Shown: positions 1 to 10,148 of the stretch, piece after piece
Numbering within the stretch: the first letter of the stretch is position 1
Layout of the letters: each line of letters opens with the position of its first letter
NCBI RefSeq assembly: GCF_000515215.1
Contig: NZ_KI911557.1
Coordinates: 682,001-746,000 of the forward strand
Origin: Methylomonas sp. 11b
Lineage (GTDB): Bacteria; Pseudomonadota; Gammaproteobacteria; Methylococcales; Methylomonadaceae
DNA length: 64,000 nt
Direction of reading: 5' to 3'
Made by a program: the position numbers and the translations under genes
The notes under the pieces: generated by a model
What the model was told of the DNA's origin: nothing
Seen by the model: the letters and a program-made list of their open reading frames with translations, nothing else
The model's database searches: none

Positions 1-227
1 GACTGGTGGTTGGGATCGGTCATCACTGCTTGCAAGCCTAAGCCGCCGACCGCGTCGAAGATACGTTGATCGTCGGTCGCCACCACGACTTGCTCGGCAT
101 CGGCTTCCAATGCGCGTTCGCAAACATGGACGATCATCGGCTTGCCGGCAATGTCCAGCAAGGGTTTACCCGGCAAGCGGGTAGAACCGTAGCGAGCCGG
201 AATGACGACTTTAAAGCCGGCGCTCAT
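1..227 (-). CDS. kdsB: 3-deoxy-manno-octulosonate cytidylyltransferase, N-terminal part (partial)
   Basis: This is the first 75 or so residues of KdsB, the cytosolic enzyme that activates Kdo with CTP for lipopolysaccharide core synthesis. The reverse strand reads [20 protein letters not shown] and continues with a [12 protein letters not shown] stretch and VVATDD, the nucleotide-binding start typical of the family. The gene runs off the left edge, so the C-terminal two thirds are not visible. Its ATG overlaps the stop codon of the upstream Trm112-like gene, indicating translational coupling within the exbB-exbD-lpxK-Trm112-kdsB group. Confidence 0.93.
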   Translation of the reverse strand, partial: MSAGFKVVIPARYGSTRLPGKPLLDIAGKPMIVHVCERALEADAEQVVVATDDQRIFDAVGGLGLQAVMTDPNHQ

Positions 228-415
228 TTACGCAAAGCGTCCGATTCTTCAAAACTCAGTTCGCGGGCTTCGTCTTCCAGCATCACCGGAATATCGTCGC
301 GGATCGGGAAGGCTAAATTGTCGGCTTTGCAAATCAGTTCCTGTTTGTCTTTGTCGTAAATCAGGGAGCTTTTGCACAGCGGGCAGGCCAGAATCTCGAG
401 CAGTTTTTTATCCAT
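224..415 (-). CDS. Trm112 family protein (YcaR-like)
   Basis: A 63-residue protein of the Trm112/YcaR family. It starts [18 protein letters not shown], with a CPLC zinc-ligand pair at residues 11-14, and contains the family signature [18 protein letters not shown]. Trm112 proteins in eukaryotes and archaea activate methyltransferases; the bacterial short forms have no firmly established role. It sits between lpxK and kdsB, overlapping both by a few bases, the usual place for this gene in gammaproteobacteria. Length is normal for the family. Confidence 0.9.
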   Translation of the reverse strand: MDKKLLEILACPLCKSSLIYDKDKQELICKADNLAFPIRDDIPVMLEDEARELSFEESDALRK

Positions 416-1409
416 GAGCTTTGTCTTTGAGTAGTTTTAAAAGTTGTTGGGAAAATGCCTCGGGCAGTTCGGCATCGATAGGCAAATACCAGTACTGGTC
501 GGTAGCAAAGCGGGCGCATTTCACCGCGTCCTTTTCGGTCATAAGTACCGGGCGCGGTTCTTTAAATTGCAAGTCTTCGGCAGTAAACGGGTGATGGTCC
601 GGCAAGGCATGAGTTTGACAATTCAGACCGGCGGCGGCCAGTTGCGCAAAAAAGCGTGCGGGATTGCCGATCGCCGCCAGTGCATGACAGGCCATGCCTT
701 TGAAGTCACTGAGCGCTTTAACTTCGCCGGTTTGCAAATTAATTAATTGCTGGCCTTTGCAGTGCATCGGCAATTCGCCTTCCAGCAACTCGTCCGGGCC
801 GTTGACGACTACCAAATCGACGTGTTTGACCCGCTCCTGCGGCTCGCGCAATGGCCCGACCGGTAGGCAGTAACCGTTACCGAAGCGACGCTGACCGTCT
901 ATCACCACGATCTCGATGTCGCGTTCCAGCGCGTAATGCTGCAAACCGTCATCGGAAATCAGCACGTCGCAGGCGTTGGTTGACAGTAATTGCCTGCCCG
1001 CCGCTACTCGCTCCGCTCCCACCACAATCGGGCAAGCGCAACGTTTGGCTAACAACACCGCTTCGTCACCCACTTGCGCCGGGTCGCTCTCGGCGGTTAC
1101 GGCTTGCGGACTGGTGCTGCCGGCGCCGGCATAACCGCGACTAATCACGCCGGGTTTGTAGCCGTTTTGTTTCAGGAATTCGACCATCCAGATCACCAGC
1201 GGCGTCTTGCCGGTACCGCCCACGGTGATGTTGCCGACAATGATTACCGGCACCGGCAGCCTGGTTTTTTTTAATATGCCCATACGGTACAAAAAGCGCC
1301 GCAAGCGGATTGCGTCGACGTAGAGCATGGACCAGGGCATCAGCCAAGCAGAGATATACATCTCCTTGTACCAGGCGTCCTCAAACCATTTAACGAGTTT
1401 CTTGTTCAC
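408..1409 (-). CDS. lpxK: Tetraacyldisaccharide 4'-kinase
   Basis: LpxK (333 residues) phosphorylates the 4' position of the lipid A disaccharide precursor at the inner membrane. A Walker A motif is visible in [14 protein letters not shown] near residue 60, followed by GVISRGYAG and SDDGLQHY, all hallmark LpxK segments. An N-terminal hydrophobic segment ([14 protein letters not shown]) is the expected membrane anchor. Its start overlaps the exbD stop by four bases and its end overlaps the Trm112-like gene, so it is the middle cistron of one leftward operon. Confidence 0.95.
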   Translation of the reverse strand: MNKKLVKWFEDAWYKEMYISAWLMPWSMLYVDAIRLRRFLYRMGILKKTRLPVPVIIVGNITVGGTGKTPLVIWMVEFLKQNGYKPGVISRGYAGAGSTSPQAVTAESDPAQVGDEAVLLAKRCACPIVVGAERVAAGRQLLSTNACDVLISDDGLQHYALERDIEIVVIDGQRRFGNGYCLPVGPLREPQERVKHVDLVVVNGPDELLEGELPMHCKGQQLINLQTGEVKALSDFKGMACHALAAIGNPARFFAQLAAAGLNCQTHALPDHHPFTAEDLQFKEPRPVLMTEKDAVKCARFATDQYWYLPIDAELPEAFSQQLLKLLKDKAHG

Positions 1410-1840
1410 GGTTTTTCCGGTCTGTTGATGGCAAAAGTAATGTGGTGAAAGCCCAATTGATTCGCCACATCCAAGGCGCTGACTACAGCTTGATGCGGGG
1501 CTTTGCCGTCGGCGCTGATGATGAACGGTAACAGCCTGGACTCGCCGGCGGTTTTCGCCAAGGCCGCTTTCAAGCCTTCCAGGTTTTGATTAACCAGCTC
1601 ATGAAACTGATTGTCGTCGCCGGCCAAGGCATAGGTGCCTTTTACATCGACGTATAGATTGATGGTTTTACCCTGTTCCGTGGCATCGCTGCCTTGGGCT
1701 TCCGGCAAGTTGATCTTCAGTTCGGAATGATGGCGAAAGGTGGTGGCCACCATGAAGAAAAACAGTAAAACCAACAACACGTCTATCATCGGAATTAAGC
1801 CGATGTCGACCTGCGTGCGGCGTTTGCGGCGGAATTGCAT
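1406..1840 (-). CDS. exbD: ExbD/TolR family biopolymer transport protein
   Basis: A 144-residue inner-membrane protein with a short cytoplasmic start (MQFRRKRRTQVDIGLIPM), one membrane segment (IDVLLVLLFFFMVATTF) carrying the conserved proton-path Asp at residue 20, and a periplasmic domain. With ExbB it uses the proton gradient to power envelope processes, classically TonB. No tonB is visible here. The pairing with lpxK and kdsB is common in gammaproteobacteria and suggests a role linked to lipid A or envelope export, which is inference. Confidence 0.92.
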   Translation of the reverse strand: MQFRRKRRTQVDIGLIPMIDVLLVLLFFFMVATTFRHHSELKINLPEAQGSDATEQGKTINLYVDVKGTYALAGDDNQFHELVNQNLEGLKAALAKTAGESRLLPFIISADGKAPHQAVVSALDVANQLGFHHITFAINRPEKP

Positions 1841-2454
1841 TAAATATCCTCGCGGGCGCCTTGCATGATGTCGATCAGGCGCAGCGATTCTTCTTCCATC
1901 CGCACTACGTGATCGTCAACCAGCCGTTCGAAATAACGGTGAAAAAACAGACTGGGGATAGCTACTGTTAAACCGGTAGCGGTACAAATCAAAGCTTCGG
2001 AGATACCGCCGCTCAACACAGCCGGATCGCCCATCCCGCCTATCGCAATGTCGGAAAACACCCGGATAATGCCGTCCACTGTGCCCAATAATCCTAACAA
2101 AGGCGTGATTGAAGCGATGCTGCCCAGTGCATTTAAATAACGCTCCAGCTCGTGTGTCACCTGCCGGCCGACTTCTTCGATACTGGATTTCATGATTTCC
2201 CGGCCATGCTTGCGATTCAATAAGCCGGCGGCCAGAATTCGGCCTAATGGCGAACTGAGTTTGATGCGCCGAATGGTCGGTTCGTCCAGCTTTTTATCCC
2301 GATGCAATTGCCAAATGTACGGCACCAAATCGACGGGAATGATGCGTTTACGCTGCAAGGACCAAAAGCGTTCACCGATAATCGCCATCGCCACGATGGA
2401 ACATAAGATGATCGGCGCCATCATCCAGCCGCCGTTTTTGATTACTTCAAACAC
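1840..2454 (-). CDS. exbB: MotA/TolQ/ExbB proton channel family protein
   Basis: ExbB-type protein of 204 residues with three hydrophobic segments: near residues 10-28 (MMAPIILCSIVAMAIIGE), around 110-130 (SIASITPLLGLLGTVDGIIR) and around 150-172 (ALICTATGLTVAIPSLFF). The TPLLGLLGTV and ATGLTVAIP motifs are diagnostic of the MotA/TolQ/ExbB family. It forms the proton channel with ExbD, whose start overlaps this stop by one base. It is the first gene of the leftward envelope operon; the MFS gene ends 34 bases upstream. Confidence 0.93.
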   Translation of the reverse strand: MFEVIKNGGWMMAPIILCSIVAMAIIGERFWSLQRKRIIPVDLVPYIWQLHRDKKLDEPTIRRIKLSSPLGRILAAGLLNRKHGREIMKSSIEEVGRQVTHELERYLNALGSIASITPLLGLLGTVDGIIRVFSDIAIGGMGDPAVLSGGISEALICTATGLTVAIPSLFFHRYFERLVDDHVVRMEEESLRLIDIMQGAREDI

Positions 2455-2488
2455 GTTGTCTATCCCTCTTTCTTGAAACCATTCAATT

Positions 2489-3643
2489 TTAACCCAATCC
2501 GGGGCGAGATTGCCGAGCCACGCCGATATAGGTAATCAGCAAAGCCACACAGCACACCAAGGCGGCGATGATATAAACCAGTCGCCCTCCCAGCATATCC
2601 CAGAAATAGCCACTGTACAGACTGCCTATCATCCCACCCAAGCCAAAACTGATACTGCTGTACAGTGCCTGGCCTTTGCTTTGATGGCGCTCGCCGAAAT
2701 AGTGATACAGCAATTGCATCGCCACCACATGCGCCACACCAAAGGTAGCCGCATGCAGAATTTGCGCACAGATGGTCAATGCCAGCGAATCCACCCCGTC
2801 AGCGATTAACAGCCAACGCAGTACGCTCAGCAATACCGAAGCAAGCAACAATGTGCGCGGCGAGAGCCATTTCAACAATTGCCGCATTGCCATGAACAGC
2901 AATACCTCTGCCGCTACGCCGCTGGCCCACAACAGACCGGTTTCGGTGGCCGAATAGCCATGTTGTTTTAGGTAAACCGAATAAAATACGTAATAGGGAC
3001 CGTGAGCGACTTGCAACAACATATAAACCAGCAAAAATGCCAGCAGCTCCGGTTTCATTAAAATCTGCCGAATCCCGCCCGTTTCGGTATGGGTTAGACG
3101 CGGCTTCGCTTCCGGCGTAATCAGCGCCATCAACCAATTCAACAGCATCAAGCTACCGATAATCCACGGCAAATAGGCAATGCTAAACTGATCCAGAAAC
3201 CGACCGATGCCCAATACCGCGGCAATAAAGCCGATAGACCCCCACAGCCGGATTTGGCTATAACGCTGCGGTTCGGCTTGTAGATGAAACAAGGTCGCGG
3301 CTTCGAACTGCGGCAAGGTGGCGTTCCAGAAAAAACTGAAAATCACTGTCACCGCCGCAAACCATAGGTAATCGCTACGGTATAAAAATCCGGCAAAACA
3401 CAGTACGGACAGCAAAGAGGTGATGCGAATCAGGCGTAAATTACGGCCGGTTTTGTCGGCCAACCAACCCCAGTAGTTCGGTGCGATGATCTTGGTAGCC
3501 ACCAAAAACGCAGTCAGTTCGCCGATTTCGGTAGCGGCGAAGCCGACTTGCTTTAGGTATAAACTCCAAAACGGCAGGAACGCACCCAGCGTGGCGAAAT
3601 AGCAAAAGTAAAAGCCGGATAAGCGCCAGTAAGGTACGCTCAT
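2489..3643 (-). CDS. MFS transporter, HcaT-like group
   Basis: A 384-residue major facilitator protein with about twelve hydrophobic segments. The start (VPYWRLSGFYFCYFATLGAF) and the cytoplasmic loop WGWLADKTGR match the MFS_1_like group that includes HcaT and nucleoside permeases. The substrate cannot be told from sequence. The start codon directly abuts the aroC stop, so it is probably cotranscribed with prmB and aroC. Confidence 0.8.
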   Translation of the reverse strand: MSVPYWRLSGFYFCYFATLGAFLPFWSLYLKQVGFAATEIGELTAFLVATKIIAPNYWGWLADKTGRNLRLIRITSLLSVLCFAGFLYRSDYLWFAAVTVIFSFFWNATLPQFEAATLFHLQAEPQRYSQIRLWGSIGFIAAVLGIGRFLDQFSIAYLPWIIGSLMLLNWLMALITPEAKPRLTHTETGGIRQILMKPELLAFLLVYMLLQVAHGPYYVFYSVYLKQHGYSATETGLLWASGVAAEVLLFMAMRQLLKWLSPRTLLLASVLLSVLRWLLIADGVDSLALTICAQILHAATFGVAHVVAMQLLYHYFGERHQSKGQALYSSISFGLGGMIGSLYSGYFWDMLGGRLVYIIAALVCCVALLITYIGVARQSRPGLG

Positions 3644-4732
3644 TCAGCGCAGAATCGGCAATCCTGAATTTACATGCAGGTTTTGCGCGCGATGCCGTAA
3701 CAGATGATCCATCAATACGATAGCCACCATCGCTTCGGCAATCGGCGTGGCGCGGATGCCGACGCAAGGATCGTGGCGGCCTTCGGTGACCACTTCAATC
3801 ACTTCACCTTTGCTGTTGATGCTACGGCCCGGCAAACGTAGGCTGGAGGTGGGCTTCAAGGCAATCCGGGCCACGATGTCCTGGCCACTGGAAATCCCAC
3901 CTAAAATGCCGCCGGCATGGTTGCTTAAAAAGCCTTCCGGGGTGATTTCGTCACGAAATTTCGTGCCTTTGGTATCGATACACTCAAAACCGTCGCCAAT
4001 CTCCACACCTTTTACCGCGTTGATGCTCATCAAAGCATAAGCCAGTTCGGCATCCAGCCGATCAAAAATCGGTTCGCCGAGTCCGGGCGGGACGTTGCTG
4101 GCAATTACTTCGATCTTCGCGCCGATGGATTCGCCTTCCTTACGCAAGGCGTCCATGTATTTTTCCATTTCTTCAACTTTACCGGCATCCGGGCAGAAGA
4201 AAGGATTATTGGGAATTTCGTTCCAGTCGAATGCGTCGATTTTGATCGGACCCAGTTGCGACAAGTAGCCGCGCACCAGGACGCCATGTGCTTGGAATAG
4301 ATATTTCTTGGCAATGGCGCCTGCTGCGACCCGCATCGCGGTTTCCCGAGCAGACGAGCGACCGCCGCCGCGATAATCTCTAAAGCCGTATTTGTGCTGG
4401 TAGGTGTAATCGGCATGACCAGGCCGGAAGCTCTCGGCAATTTTCGAATAGTCCTTGGAGCGTTGATCGGTGTTTTCGATCATCAGTCCAATTGGACAAC
4501 CAGTGGTTTTGCCTTCGAACACGCCGGACAGAATTTTCACTTCATCGGCTTCCCGGCGTTGCGTGGTATGCCGGGAAGTTCCGGGTTTGCGCCGGTCCAG
4601 ATCGATTTGCAAATCGGCTTCGGACAACTCCAGTCCGGGAGGGCAACCATCGACGATAGCCAATAAGGCCGGGCCGTGGCTTTCGCCAGAGGTGCTTACG
4701 GTAAATAATTTTCCTATGCTGTTTCCGGACAT
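3644..4732 (-). CDS. aroC: Chorismate synthase
   Basis: AroC catalyses the last common step of aromatic amino acid synthesis, converting EPSP to chorismate with reduced FMN. The family start [20 protein letters not shown] is present, as are [19 protein letters not shown] and the C-terminal [17 protein letters not shown]. The open frame extends 32 codons further upstream to 4828, but that extension is unlike any AroC and overlaps prmB; the ATG at 4732 lies two bases past the prmB stop and gives a normal 362-residue enzyme. Confidence 0.96.
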   Translation of the reverse strand: MSGNSIGKLFTVSTSGESHGPALLAIVDGCPPGLELSEADLQIDLDRRKPGTSRHTTQRREADEVKILSGVFEGKTTGCPIGLMIENTDQRSKDYSKIAESFRPGHADYTYQHKYGFRDYRGGGRSSARETAMRVAAGAIAKKYLFQAHGVLVRGYLSQLGPIKIDAFDWNEIPNNPFFCPDAGKVEEMEKYMDALRKEGESIGAKIEVIASNVPPGLGEPIFDRLDAELAYALMSINAVKGVEIGDGFECIDTKGTKFRDEITPEGFLSNHAGGILGGISSGQDIVARIALKPTSSLRLPGRSINSKGEVIEVVTEGRHDPCVGIRATPIAEAMVAIVLMDHLLRHRAQNLHVNSGLPILR

Positions 4733-4734
4733 GG

Positions 4735-5664
4735 TTATAACGCGCTGCGAAAGTGTGAGTGATAGAGAGAGACTTGTGCGGCAGTCAGTAAAAACACGCC
4801 GTCGCCGCCACGTTCGAATTCCAGCCATTGGAACGGCACGTCGGGAAACATTTCCTGCAAGGTTTCGGCGCTGCTGCCCACTTCGATGATCAAGATGCCC
4901 TGCTCCGCCAGATAACGTTTGGCATCAACCAAAATCCGCAACACCAGATCCAGGCCATGTTCGCCGCCGGTAAAACCCATCTCGGGTTCGGCGTGAAACT
5001 CAGCGGGCAGACTTTCCCATTCGGCGATGGCGACATAGGGCGGATTGCTGACGATGATATCGTAAGGCTTTGCCGGCAACTCGTTGAATAAATCGGATTG
5101 ATAAAGCTGGACCTGTTCTTCCAGTTCATGTTTTTCAATATTGATCTGCGCTACCGCCAAGGCATCATCCGACAATTCCACCGCGTCCACTAGTGCATCC
5201 GGGAAGGCATAAGCGCAAGCGATAGCGATACAGGCGCTGCCGGTGCATAAATCCAGGATATTGAACACCTGTGTTTCTTCAACCCAGGGCTCGAAGCGTT
5301 CGGCGATTAATTCGGCGATGGGCGAGCGCGGCACCAAGACCCGTTCATCGACATAAAACGACAGGCCGGCAAATATCGCTTCGTGGGTTAAATAGGCTGA
5401 GGGTTTACGTTCGACGATGCGGCGTTCGATCAATGCCACCACCGCCTGCCGTTCGGCCATAGTCAGTACCGAATCCAAATAGCTATGATCCAAATCGTAA
5501 GGCAGATGCAAGGTATGCAACACAATGGCCGCTGCTTCATCCAAAGGCGTGACAGTGCCGTGTCCTAGAAAAACCCGATGTTCGGCAAAACGGCTGGCAG
5601 CCCAGCGAATATAGTCTCTGATGCTGCTGAGGGTTGTGATAACATCCGGGCCTGTTAAATTCAT
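4735..5664 (-). CDS. prmB: Ribosomal protein uL3 glutamine N5-methyltransferase
   Basis: PrmB (309 residues) methylates a glutamine of ribosomal protein L3. The SAM-binding [15 protein letters not shown] motif lies near residue 140 and the catalytic NPPY motif follows in [15 protein letters not shown]. The stretch [16 protein letters not shown] distinguishes PrmB from the release-factor enzyme PrmC. It is first of a tight prmB-aroC-MFS leftward cluster; prmB next to aroC is a conserved gammaproteobacterial arrangement. Confidence 0.93.
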   Translation of the reverse strand: MNLTGPDVITTLSSIRDYIRWAASRFAEHRVFLGHGTVTPLDEAAAIVLHTLHLPYDLDHSYLDSVLTMAERQAVVALIERRIVERKPSAYLTHEAIFAGLSFYVDERVLVPRSPIAELIAERFEPWVEETQVFNILDLCTGSACIAIACAYAFPDALVDAVELSDDALAVAQINIEKHELEEQVQLYQSDLFNELPAKPYDIIVSNPPYVAIAEWESLPAEFHAEPEMGFTGGEHGLDLVLRILVDAKRYLAEQGILIIEVGSSAETLQEMFPDVPFQWLEFERGGDGVFLLTAAQVSLYHSHFRSAL

Positions 5665-5752
5665 AGCGTGTCTATAGTTAAAAATACGTTTAAAAATGCA
5701 GCAGCGGATTTTAAACCAATCCCCCGCCGCTTGCCCGAATAAAGCAAAGTAA

Positions 5753-6631
5753 ATGACCGAGGCCCATTCTCAAGCGCTATCCGCCAAACTGGCAAAAAAT
5801 CGTCTGTATCAAGATTGCTTTAAATATATGCAATCCGATTCCTTGGCGTTACCGACCATCCCGGATGTCTCGGTAAAAATCCGCCGGGCGATCAACGAAC
5901 CCAACGCCAACAGCAACAAAATCGCCAGAGTCGTGCAAATCGACCCCAGCATTACCGCGCGCTTGGTAAAAATCTCCAATAGTCCGCTATACCGAGGCCG
6001 GCGCAAGATCGAGAGCTGCCCGGAGGCCTTGACCCGCTTGGGTTTAAAAGCCGCGCAGGACATCATTACCGCCTTCGCGTTAAAAGCGGTGTTCAACGCC
6101 AAATCCCCGGTGATCCGCCGCAAGATGCAAGATCTTTGGGCCCATAGCAGTTACGTAGCGGCGATCAGCGCGGTGTTTGCTCACAAAACCCCCGGTTTCG
6201 ATCCGGATCGGGCCATGTTGGCCGGCTTGATTCACGACATAGGTGTGGTGCCGATTCTGGCTTATGCCGACCGGCAACCGGAGATTTTAGCCAATCCGGG
6301 CGATCTGGCCGAAGCGGTAAGGGAATTGCGCAGCCCGATAGGCGTGCAAATCGTCCGCAAATGGGATTTTCCCAGCGACTTTGAAGACGTGATCATTCAT
6401 GCCGAAAACTGGCACCGCGACAGCGGCGAACAGGCCTGTTACAGCGACATAGTCATGATCTCGCAATTGCACAGCTTTATTGGCAAGATAGACATCAAAC
6501 AAATGCCCAAGCTGGACGAATTACCGGCGTATAAAAAACTGGCTAAAGGCAATCTGGACGCGGATTTAAGCATCAATATCCTCGATCAGGCAAAGGATGA
6601 GATCGAGCATATCCGACAAATGTTGAGCTAA
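5753..6631 (+). CDS. HDOD domain protein
   Basis: A 292-residue protein made mostly of an HDOD domain (about residues 25-230), a degenerate relative of HD phosphohydrolases used in signalling. Visible markers are LPTIPDVSVKIRRAI, VVQIDPSITARLVKISNS and LAGLIHDIGVVPILAY. No output or sensor domain is attached. Such proteins are often linked to motility or cyclic-di-GMP signalling, but nothing nearby says which. It is transcribed away from prmB across an 88-base gap and appears to be a single gene. Confidence 0.85.
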   Translation: MTEAHSQALSAKLAKNRLYQDCFKYMQSDSLALPTIPDVSVKIRRAINEPNANSNKIARVVQIDPSITARLVKISNSPLYRGRRKIESCPEALTRLGLKAAQDIITAFALKAVFNAKSPVIRRKMQDLWAHSSYVAAISAVFAHKTPGFDPDRAMLAGLIHDIGVVPILAYADRQPEILANPGDLAEAVRELRSPIGVQIVRKWDFPSDFEDVIIHAENWHRDSGEQACYSDIVMISQLHSFIGKIDIKQMPKLDELPAYKKLAKGNLDADLSINILDQAKDEIEHIRQMLS

Positions 6632-6760
6632 ACCGCCCTGCGCAAGCGTTGGCAATCTGCTCAAGTTGCGGAATAATCTGCCCAGCCCGGTTTGGTTGCC
6701 TACATTGCCATTCGTGGCGTTGATTTTTCTTGGCTTTTTTCTATCGACGGAGTTAACTAC

Positions 6761-7108
6761 ATGTCATATAAACTACTGTTTGCCGCCCTTCTGCCCTTGA
6801 TTTTTGTAACCCCTGGCCAAGCCGGCAGCCTGAACAACGGCAGTTGGCAACCTAGCGGTTGCGGCGTAGTGCCTGACTCACCTGCCATCGATGGCGGCAA
6901 TATCGATGCCTACAATAAAAGCATTGCGGCTATAAACACCTGGCAACAAAAATCCCGTGATTATTTCGAATGCTTGATCAAAGAAGCTAACACCGATAAC
7001 GGCATCATCGCCGATCATGCCAACCAGGCGCAGGCCAAATACCGCGATACTGTGGAAAAAATCGGCGCGGAAGCCGAGGCAGCCAAGAAAAAACTGGATA
7101 AAGAGTAA
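6761..7108 (+). CDS. Small secreted protein of unknown function
   Basis: A 115-residue protein I do not recognise. The ATG at 6761 is chosen because it follows an ACGGAG ribosome site by about ten bases and begins a clear signal peptide (MSYKLLFAALLPLIFVTPGQ, cleavage probably after QAG). The mature part has two cysteines, in SGCGVVP and YFECLIK, that may form a disulfide, and a Lys/Glu/Ala-rich C-terminus likely to be helical (EKIGAEAEAAKKKLDKE). Upstream in-frame codons to 6692 lack a plausible leader. Confidence 0.6.
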   Translation: MSYKLLFAALLPLIFVTPGQAGSLNNGSWQPSGCGVVPDSPAIDGGNIDAYNKSIAAINTWQQKSRDYFECLIKEANTDNGIIADHANQAQAKYRDTVEKIGAEAEAAKKKLDKE

Positions 7109-7314
7109 GCTGGTTACGCTGGTGCAATGCACGAAATTCAGTTTATGCGGCAAACACGCCATTTTTACCGCGTTTTACAATTCTCGCACCGATTAAGCCT
7201 CCCGAGCAGCCGGGATTTATCATAAAATCTCCGCATGATATCAAGCAGCCATTCGCCAATGCGGAGGCTGCGCTTCAAGACCTCCACTCCTTAGCAATAA
7301 ACACTATCCAAGAC

Positions 7315-8562
7315 ATGAAAAAAATCCACACCAAGCTGCTGATACTGGCGATCAGCCTGCTGTTAAACGGTTGCGCCAGTCTCGGCAAAGGTATTACCGA
7401 AGCCATTCTGGAAAAGCAGGAAGCGGAAGATACCCGCATTTGCGAAATCAAAGGCGACAAATTCGAAGGCATTAAACCGCAACTGGAAGTGCATGATCGG
7501 AAAATGAAGCTGCTGATGGTGCACGGCGTCGGCAACCACTTGCCGGGTTACTCCACGCAGTTCATGGAAAAGCTGGCCAAAGAACTTGATCTGACCGTCA
7601 CCAGCAGAAATGTCAAAAATATCCGCTTGTCCGATGCAAAAGCCGATGAACGACCGCTGGGCAATTTGCGTATCCACCGTTATCTGGACGCCAGCAAATC
7701 CCAGGAAATGCTGTTTTACGAGCTGACCTGGTCCGAGATCAGCGCCAAGGAAAAAGAAGTGCTGTCTTACGATAACTCCGGAGAACAGTCGTTTCGCCGC
7801 GCGGAAGTCAACGATCTGTTAAAAAAGTTCTCCAACGATACCGGACCGGACCCTATTATTTACCTGGGCGAGAAGCGCGAAGATATTCTGTCGGCATTCG
7901 CGCAATCCTTTTGCTGGATGATCCACGGCGACTGGAACAGCCTGCCGGATGACGCTAAGCAAACCTGTTCCACCAAGAACGTCACTCCGTTTTATAACGA
8001 CAGTTACGCTTTCATTTCGCATAGTTTGGGCAGCCGCATTACCATTGACGGTCTGCAACAGATTGCCGCGAAGTTGAGCAACGGCGAAACAGCCAGCTAT
8101 TACGCGGCATTGACCAACGTCTTAAAAAATAAGGAGATACCTATCTATATGATGTCCAACCAATTGCCCATGCTGCAATTGGGGCGGGCGCTACCGGAAG
8201 TCGCCAATCATGCCGACACCTATTGCCAAGCCGCAGGCGCCAAATACAACGAACGGATCATGGCGAAAACTTCGGTGATCGCGTTTAGCGACCCCAACGA
8301 TTTGCTGAGCTATGCCATCCCGCACAATTTTGTGAATAAATATCTGGATTCGCGCTTGTGCGTTAATGTCACCAACATCAACATCAACGTCGCCAGAGTT
8401 TATGATGCGTTCGGATTGGGTAAGCTGGCTAATCCTATGGACGCCCATATCGGCTACGACACCGACGACCGGGTGATTGCCTTGATCGCTAAAGGTATTG
8501 CTAACGAGCACACCGCGCCTATCGTTAAAGAGCGTTGCCATTGGGTGGAAACCATAGATTAA
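7315..8562 (+). CDS. Lipoprotein with alpha/beta-hydrolase-like features
   Basis: A 415-residue lipoprotein: the signal peptide MKKIHTKLLILAISLLLNGC ends in a lipobox with Cys20 as the acylated residue. MKLLMVHGVGNH near residues 64-74 resembles the strand and oxyanion HG segment of lipases, and SHSLGSR has Ser237 where a hydrolase nucleophile is expected. A late SDPNDLLSY could supply the acid and a following His the base. Substrate is unknown. It stands alone between a 206-base gap and a hairpin at 8573. Confidence 0.65.
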   Translation: MKKIHTKLLILAISLLLNGCASLGKGITEAILEKQEAEDTRICEIKGDKFEGIKPQLEVHDRKMKLLMVHGVGNHLPGYSTQFMEKLAKELDLTVTSRNVKNIRLSDAKADERPLGNLRIHRYLDASKSQEMLFYELTWSEISAKEKEVLSYDNSGEQSFRRAEVNDLLKKFSNDTGPDPIIYLGEKREDILSAFAQSFCWMIHGDWNSLPDDAKQTCSTKNVTPFYNDSYAFISHSLGSRITIDGLQQIAAKLSNGETASYYAALTNVLKNKEIPIYMMSNQLPMLQLGRALPEVANHADTYCQAAGAKYNERIMAKTSVIAFSDPNDLLSYAIPHNFVNKYLDSRLCVNVTNININVARVYDAFGLGKLANPMDAHIGYDTDDRVIALIAKGIANEHTAPIVKERCHWVETID

Positions 8563-8572
8563 GCTTTTTAGG

Positions 8573-8596
8573 GTATGGCTAAAGACTTAGCCATAC
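8573..8596 (+). terminator. Perfect 10-bp hairpin after the lipoprotein gene
   Basis: Arms GTATGGCTAA and TTAGCCATAC flank the four-base loop AGAC, beginning 11 bases past the stop codon at 8562. It is followed by a pyrimidine-rich TCCTCCTCTCC rather than a T-run, so it is a likely but imperfect intrinsic terminator or RNA-end stabiliser. Confidence 0.55.
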
Positions 8597-8722
8597 TCCT
8601 CCTCTCCCGTTATGCACACGGCAATCCTGCCAACTTCACTCTCGCTTCACATCCCCCACATCGTCCGCTCACCTTGTCGGAGCATGCTAACCATCGTCTT
8701 TTAACTCTACGGAATAAACGCG

Positions 8723-10087
8723 ATGCAAAAAAAACTCTGGCAAAAGATCTGCATAATGTTCGGTCTGACTTTGGTACTGCTGATACCGATAGGCATGATA
8801 AAAAATCTGGTTGGCGAACGCGCCGAGCGCCAACAACAGGCGGTAAACGACATTGCCGCCAGCTCGGCCGGGCCGCAGCAATTGTTCGGCCCCTTACTGG
8901 TAGTACCTTACACCGAACGCTGGACCGAAATTATCGAAACCAAACAGGACGGCGAACCCCAACGCGAGCAAATCGAACGTGTCGATAATCGTCTGCTGTA
9001 TTTTCTACCGGAGCATTTGAATATTGCCGGCGAACTGGCCACGGAAACCAAACAGCGTGGCCTGTTTAAAGTGCGCTCTTACGTGCTGAATGTCAGTATC
9101 AAGGGCGACATGAAGTTGCCTGGCGGTTACGGTAACCCCAAGCCGCTGCATAACGGCCAGATCAGTTTCGGCACACCTTATGCCAGCGTCGTATTGGCGG
9201 ATATGCGCGGCGTATTGGAAGCACCTGGCGTGGAATGGGGCGGCAAGCAGTATGCATTCGAACAAGGTGCTGAATTACCGATGCCCCAAGCCAACGGCAT
9301 GCACGTAACACTGGATGCGCCGCCAGTCGAGTTCGGCGCTATCAATATACCGTTTGCATTCACGCTAAAAATACGCGGCATCGAATCGTTGGATTTTATT
9401 CCGGCCGGCAAGCAAACCCGCGTGGAGCTATCCTCCGCCTGGCAGCATCCCAGCTTTTACGGCCGATTTCTGCCGGATCCACAAACCCAGCAAGTTGGCG
9501 AGAGCGGTTTTCATGCGCTATGGTCGGTCGATGCACTGGCATCAAATGTCGCCGAAAACCTATACAAGTGTCAGGCTATCAGTTGTTACGACAGCTTCGG
9601 GATCCGCTTGATGGAGCCGATCAATGTCTATTCCTTGTCTGATAGGGCCAGCAAATACGGTTTTCTGTTCGTCTGCCTGACTTTTGCGGCGATATTTCTG
9701 TTCGAAATTCTGAAAAATCTGGCGATTCATCCTGCCCAATACGCATTGGTCGGTTTGGCTTTAGCGATGTTTTTCCTGCTGCTGTTGAGTTTGTCCGAGC
9801 ATCTGGATTTTGTACTGGCTTATCTAATCGCCAGCGCCGCTTGCGTGGCATTGATCGGCTTCTACCTCAGCGCGGTGCTGCGCAGCGCAAAACGCGGTAT
9901 TGCCGCCGGCGCCTTACTCGGGGGCTTGTTCGGTAGTTTGTATGGCTTGTTGGAATCAGAGGATAACGCGCTGATGCTGGGGTCTTTACTGATGTTTGCA
10001 TTGTTGGCCCTAGCCATGGTTACCACGCGGCGCCTTGATTGGTATGGACTGAGTCAATCCGGTGCCGATAACTCGGCAATCATTTAA
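8723..10087 (+). CDS. creD: CreD-like inner-membrane protein
   Basis: A 454-residue CreD family protein. It has one N-terminal membrane segment (IMFGLTLVLLIPIGMI), a large extracytoplasmic part opening with SSAGPQQLFGPLLVVPY, a family signature, and five hydrophobic segments from about residue 310 on (YGFLFVCLTFAAIFLFEIL onward). CreD is linked to envelope integrity and beta-lactam or colicin tolerance in enterobacteria, where creB/creC control it; neither regulator is visible here, so the role in this organism is open. The YdjM-like gene begins 62 bases further on. Confidence 0.85.
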   Translation: MQKKLWQKICIMFGLTLVLLIPIGMIKNLVGERAERQQQAVNDIAASSAGPQQLFGPLLVVPYTERWTEIIETKQDGEPQREQIERVDNRLLYFLPEHLNIAGELATETKQRGLFKVRSYVLNVSIKGDMKLPGGYGNPKPLHNGQISFGTPYASVVLADMRGVLEAPGVEWGGKQYAFEQGAELPMPQANGMHVTLDAPPVEFGAINIPFAFTLKIRGIESLDFIPAGKQTRVELSSAWQHPSFYGRFLPDPQTQQVGESGFHALWSVDALASNVAENLYKCQAISCYDSFGIRLMEPINVYSLSDRASKYGFLFVCLTFAAIFLFEILKNLAIHPAQYALVGLALAMFFLLLLSLSEHLDFVLAYLIASAACVALIGFYLSAVLRSAKRGIAAGALLGGLFGSLYGLLESEDNALMLGSLLMFALLALAMVTTRRLDWYGLSQSGADNSAII

Positions 10088-10148
10088 ATCCCATCGGCTC
10101 GGGGCGCTGGCTGTAAGCATCGTTCCGAGCAACAACATCGAGGAAATT

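Noticed and set aside
4733..4828. N-terminal extension of aroC
   Set aside because: It overlaps prmB and reads unlike any chorismate synthase; the ATG at 4732 matches the family start exactly.
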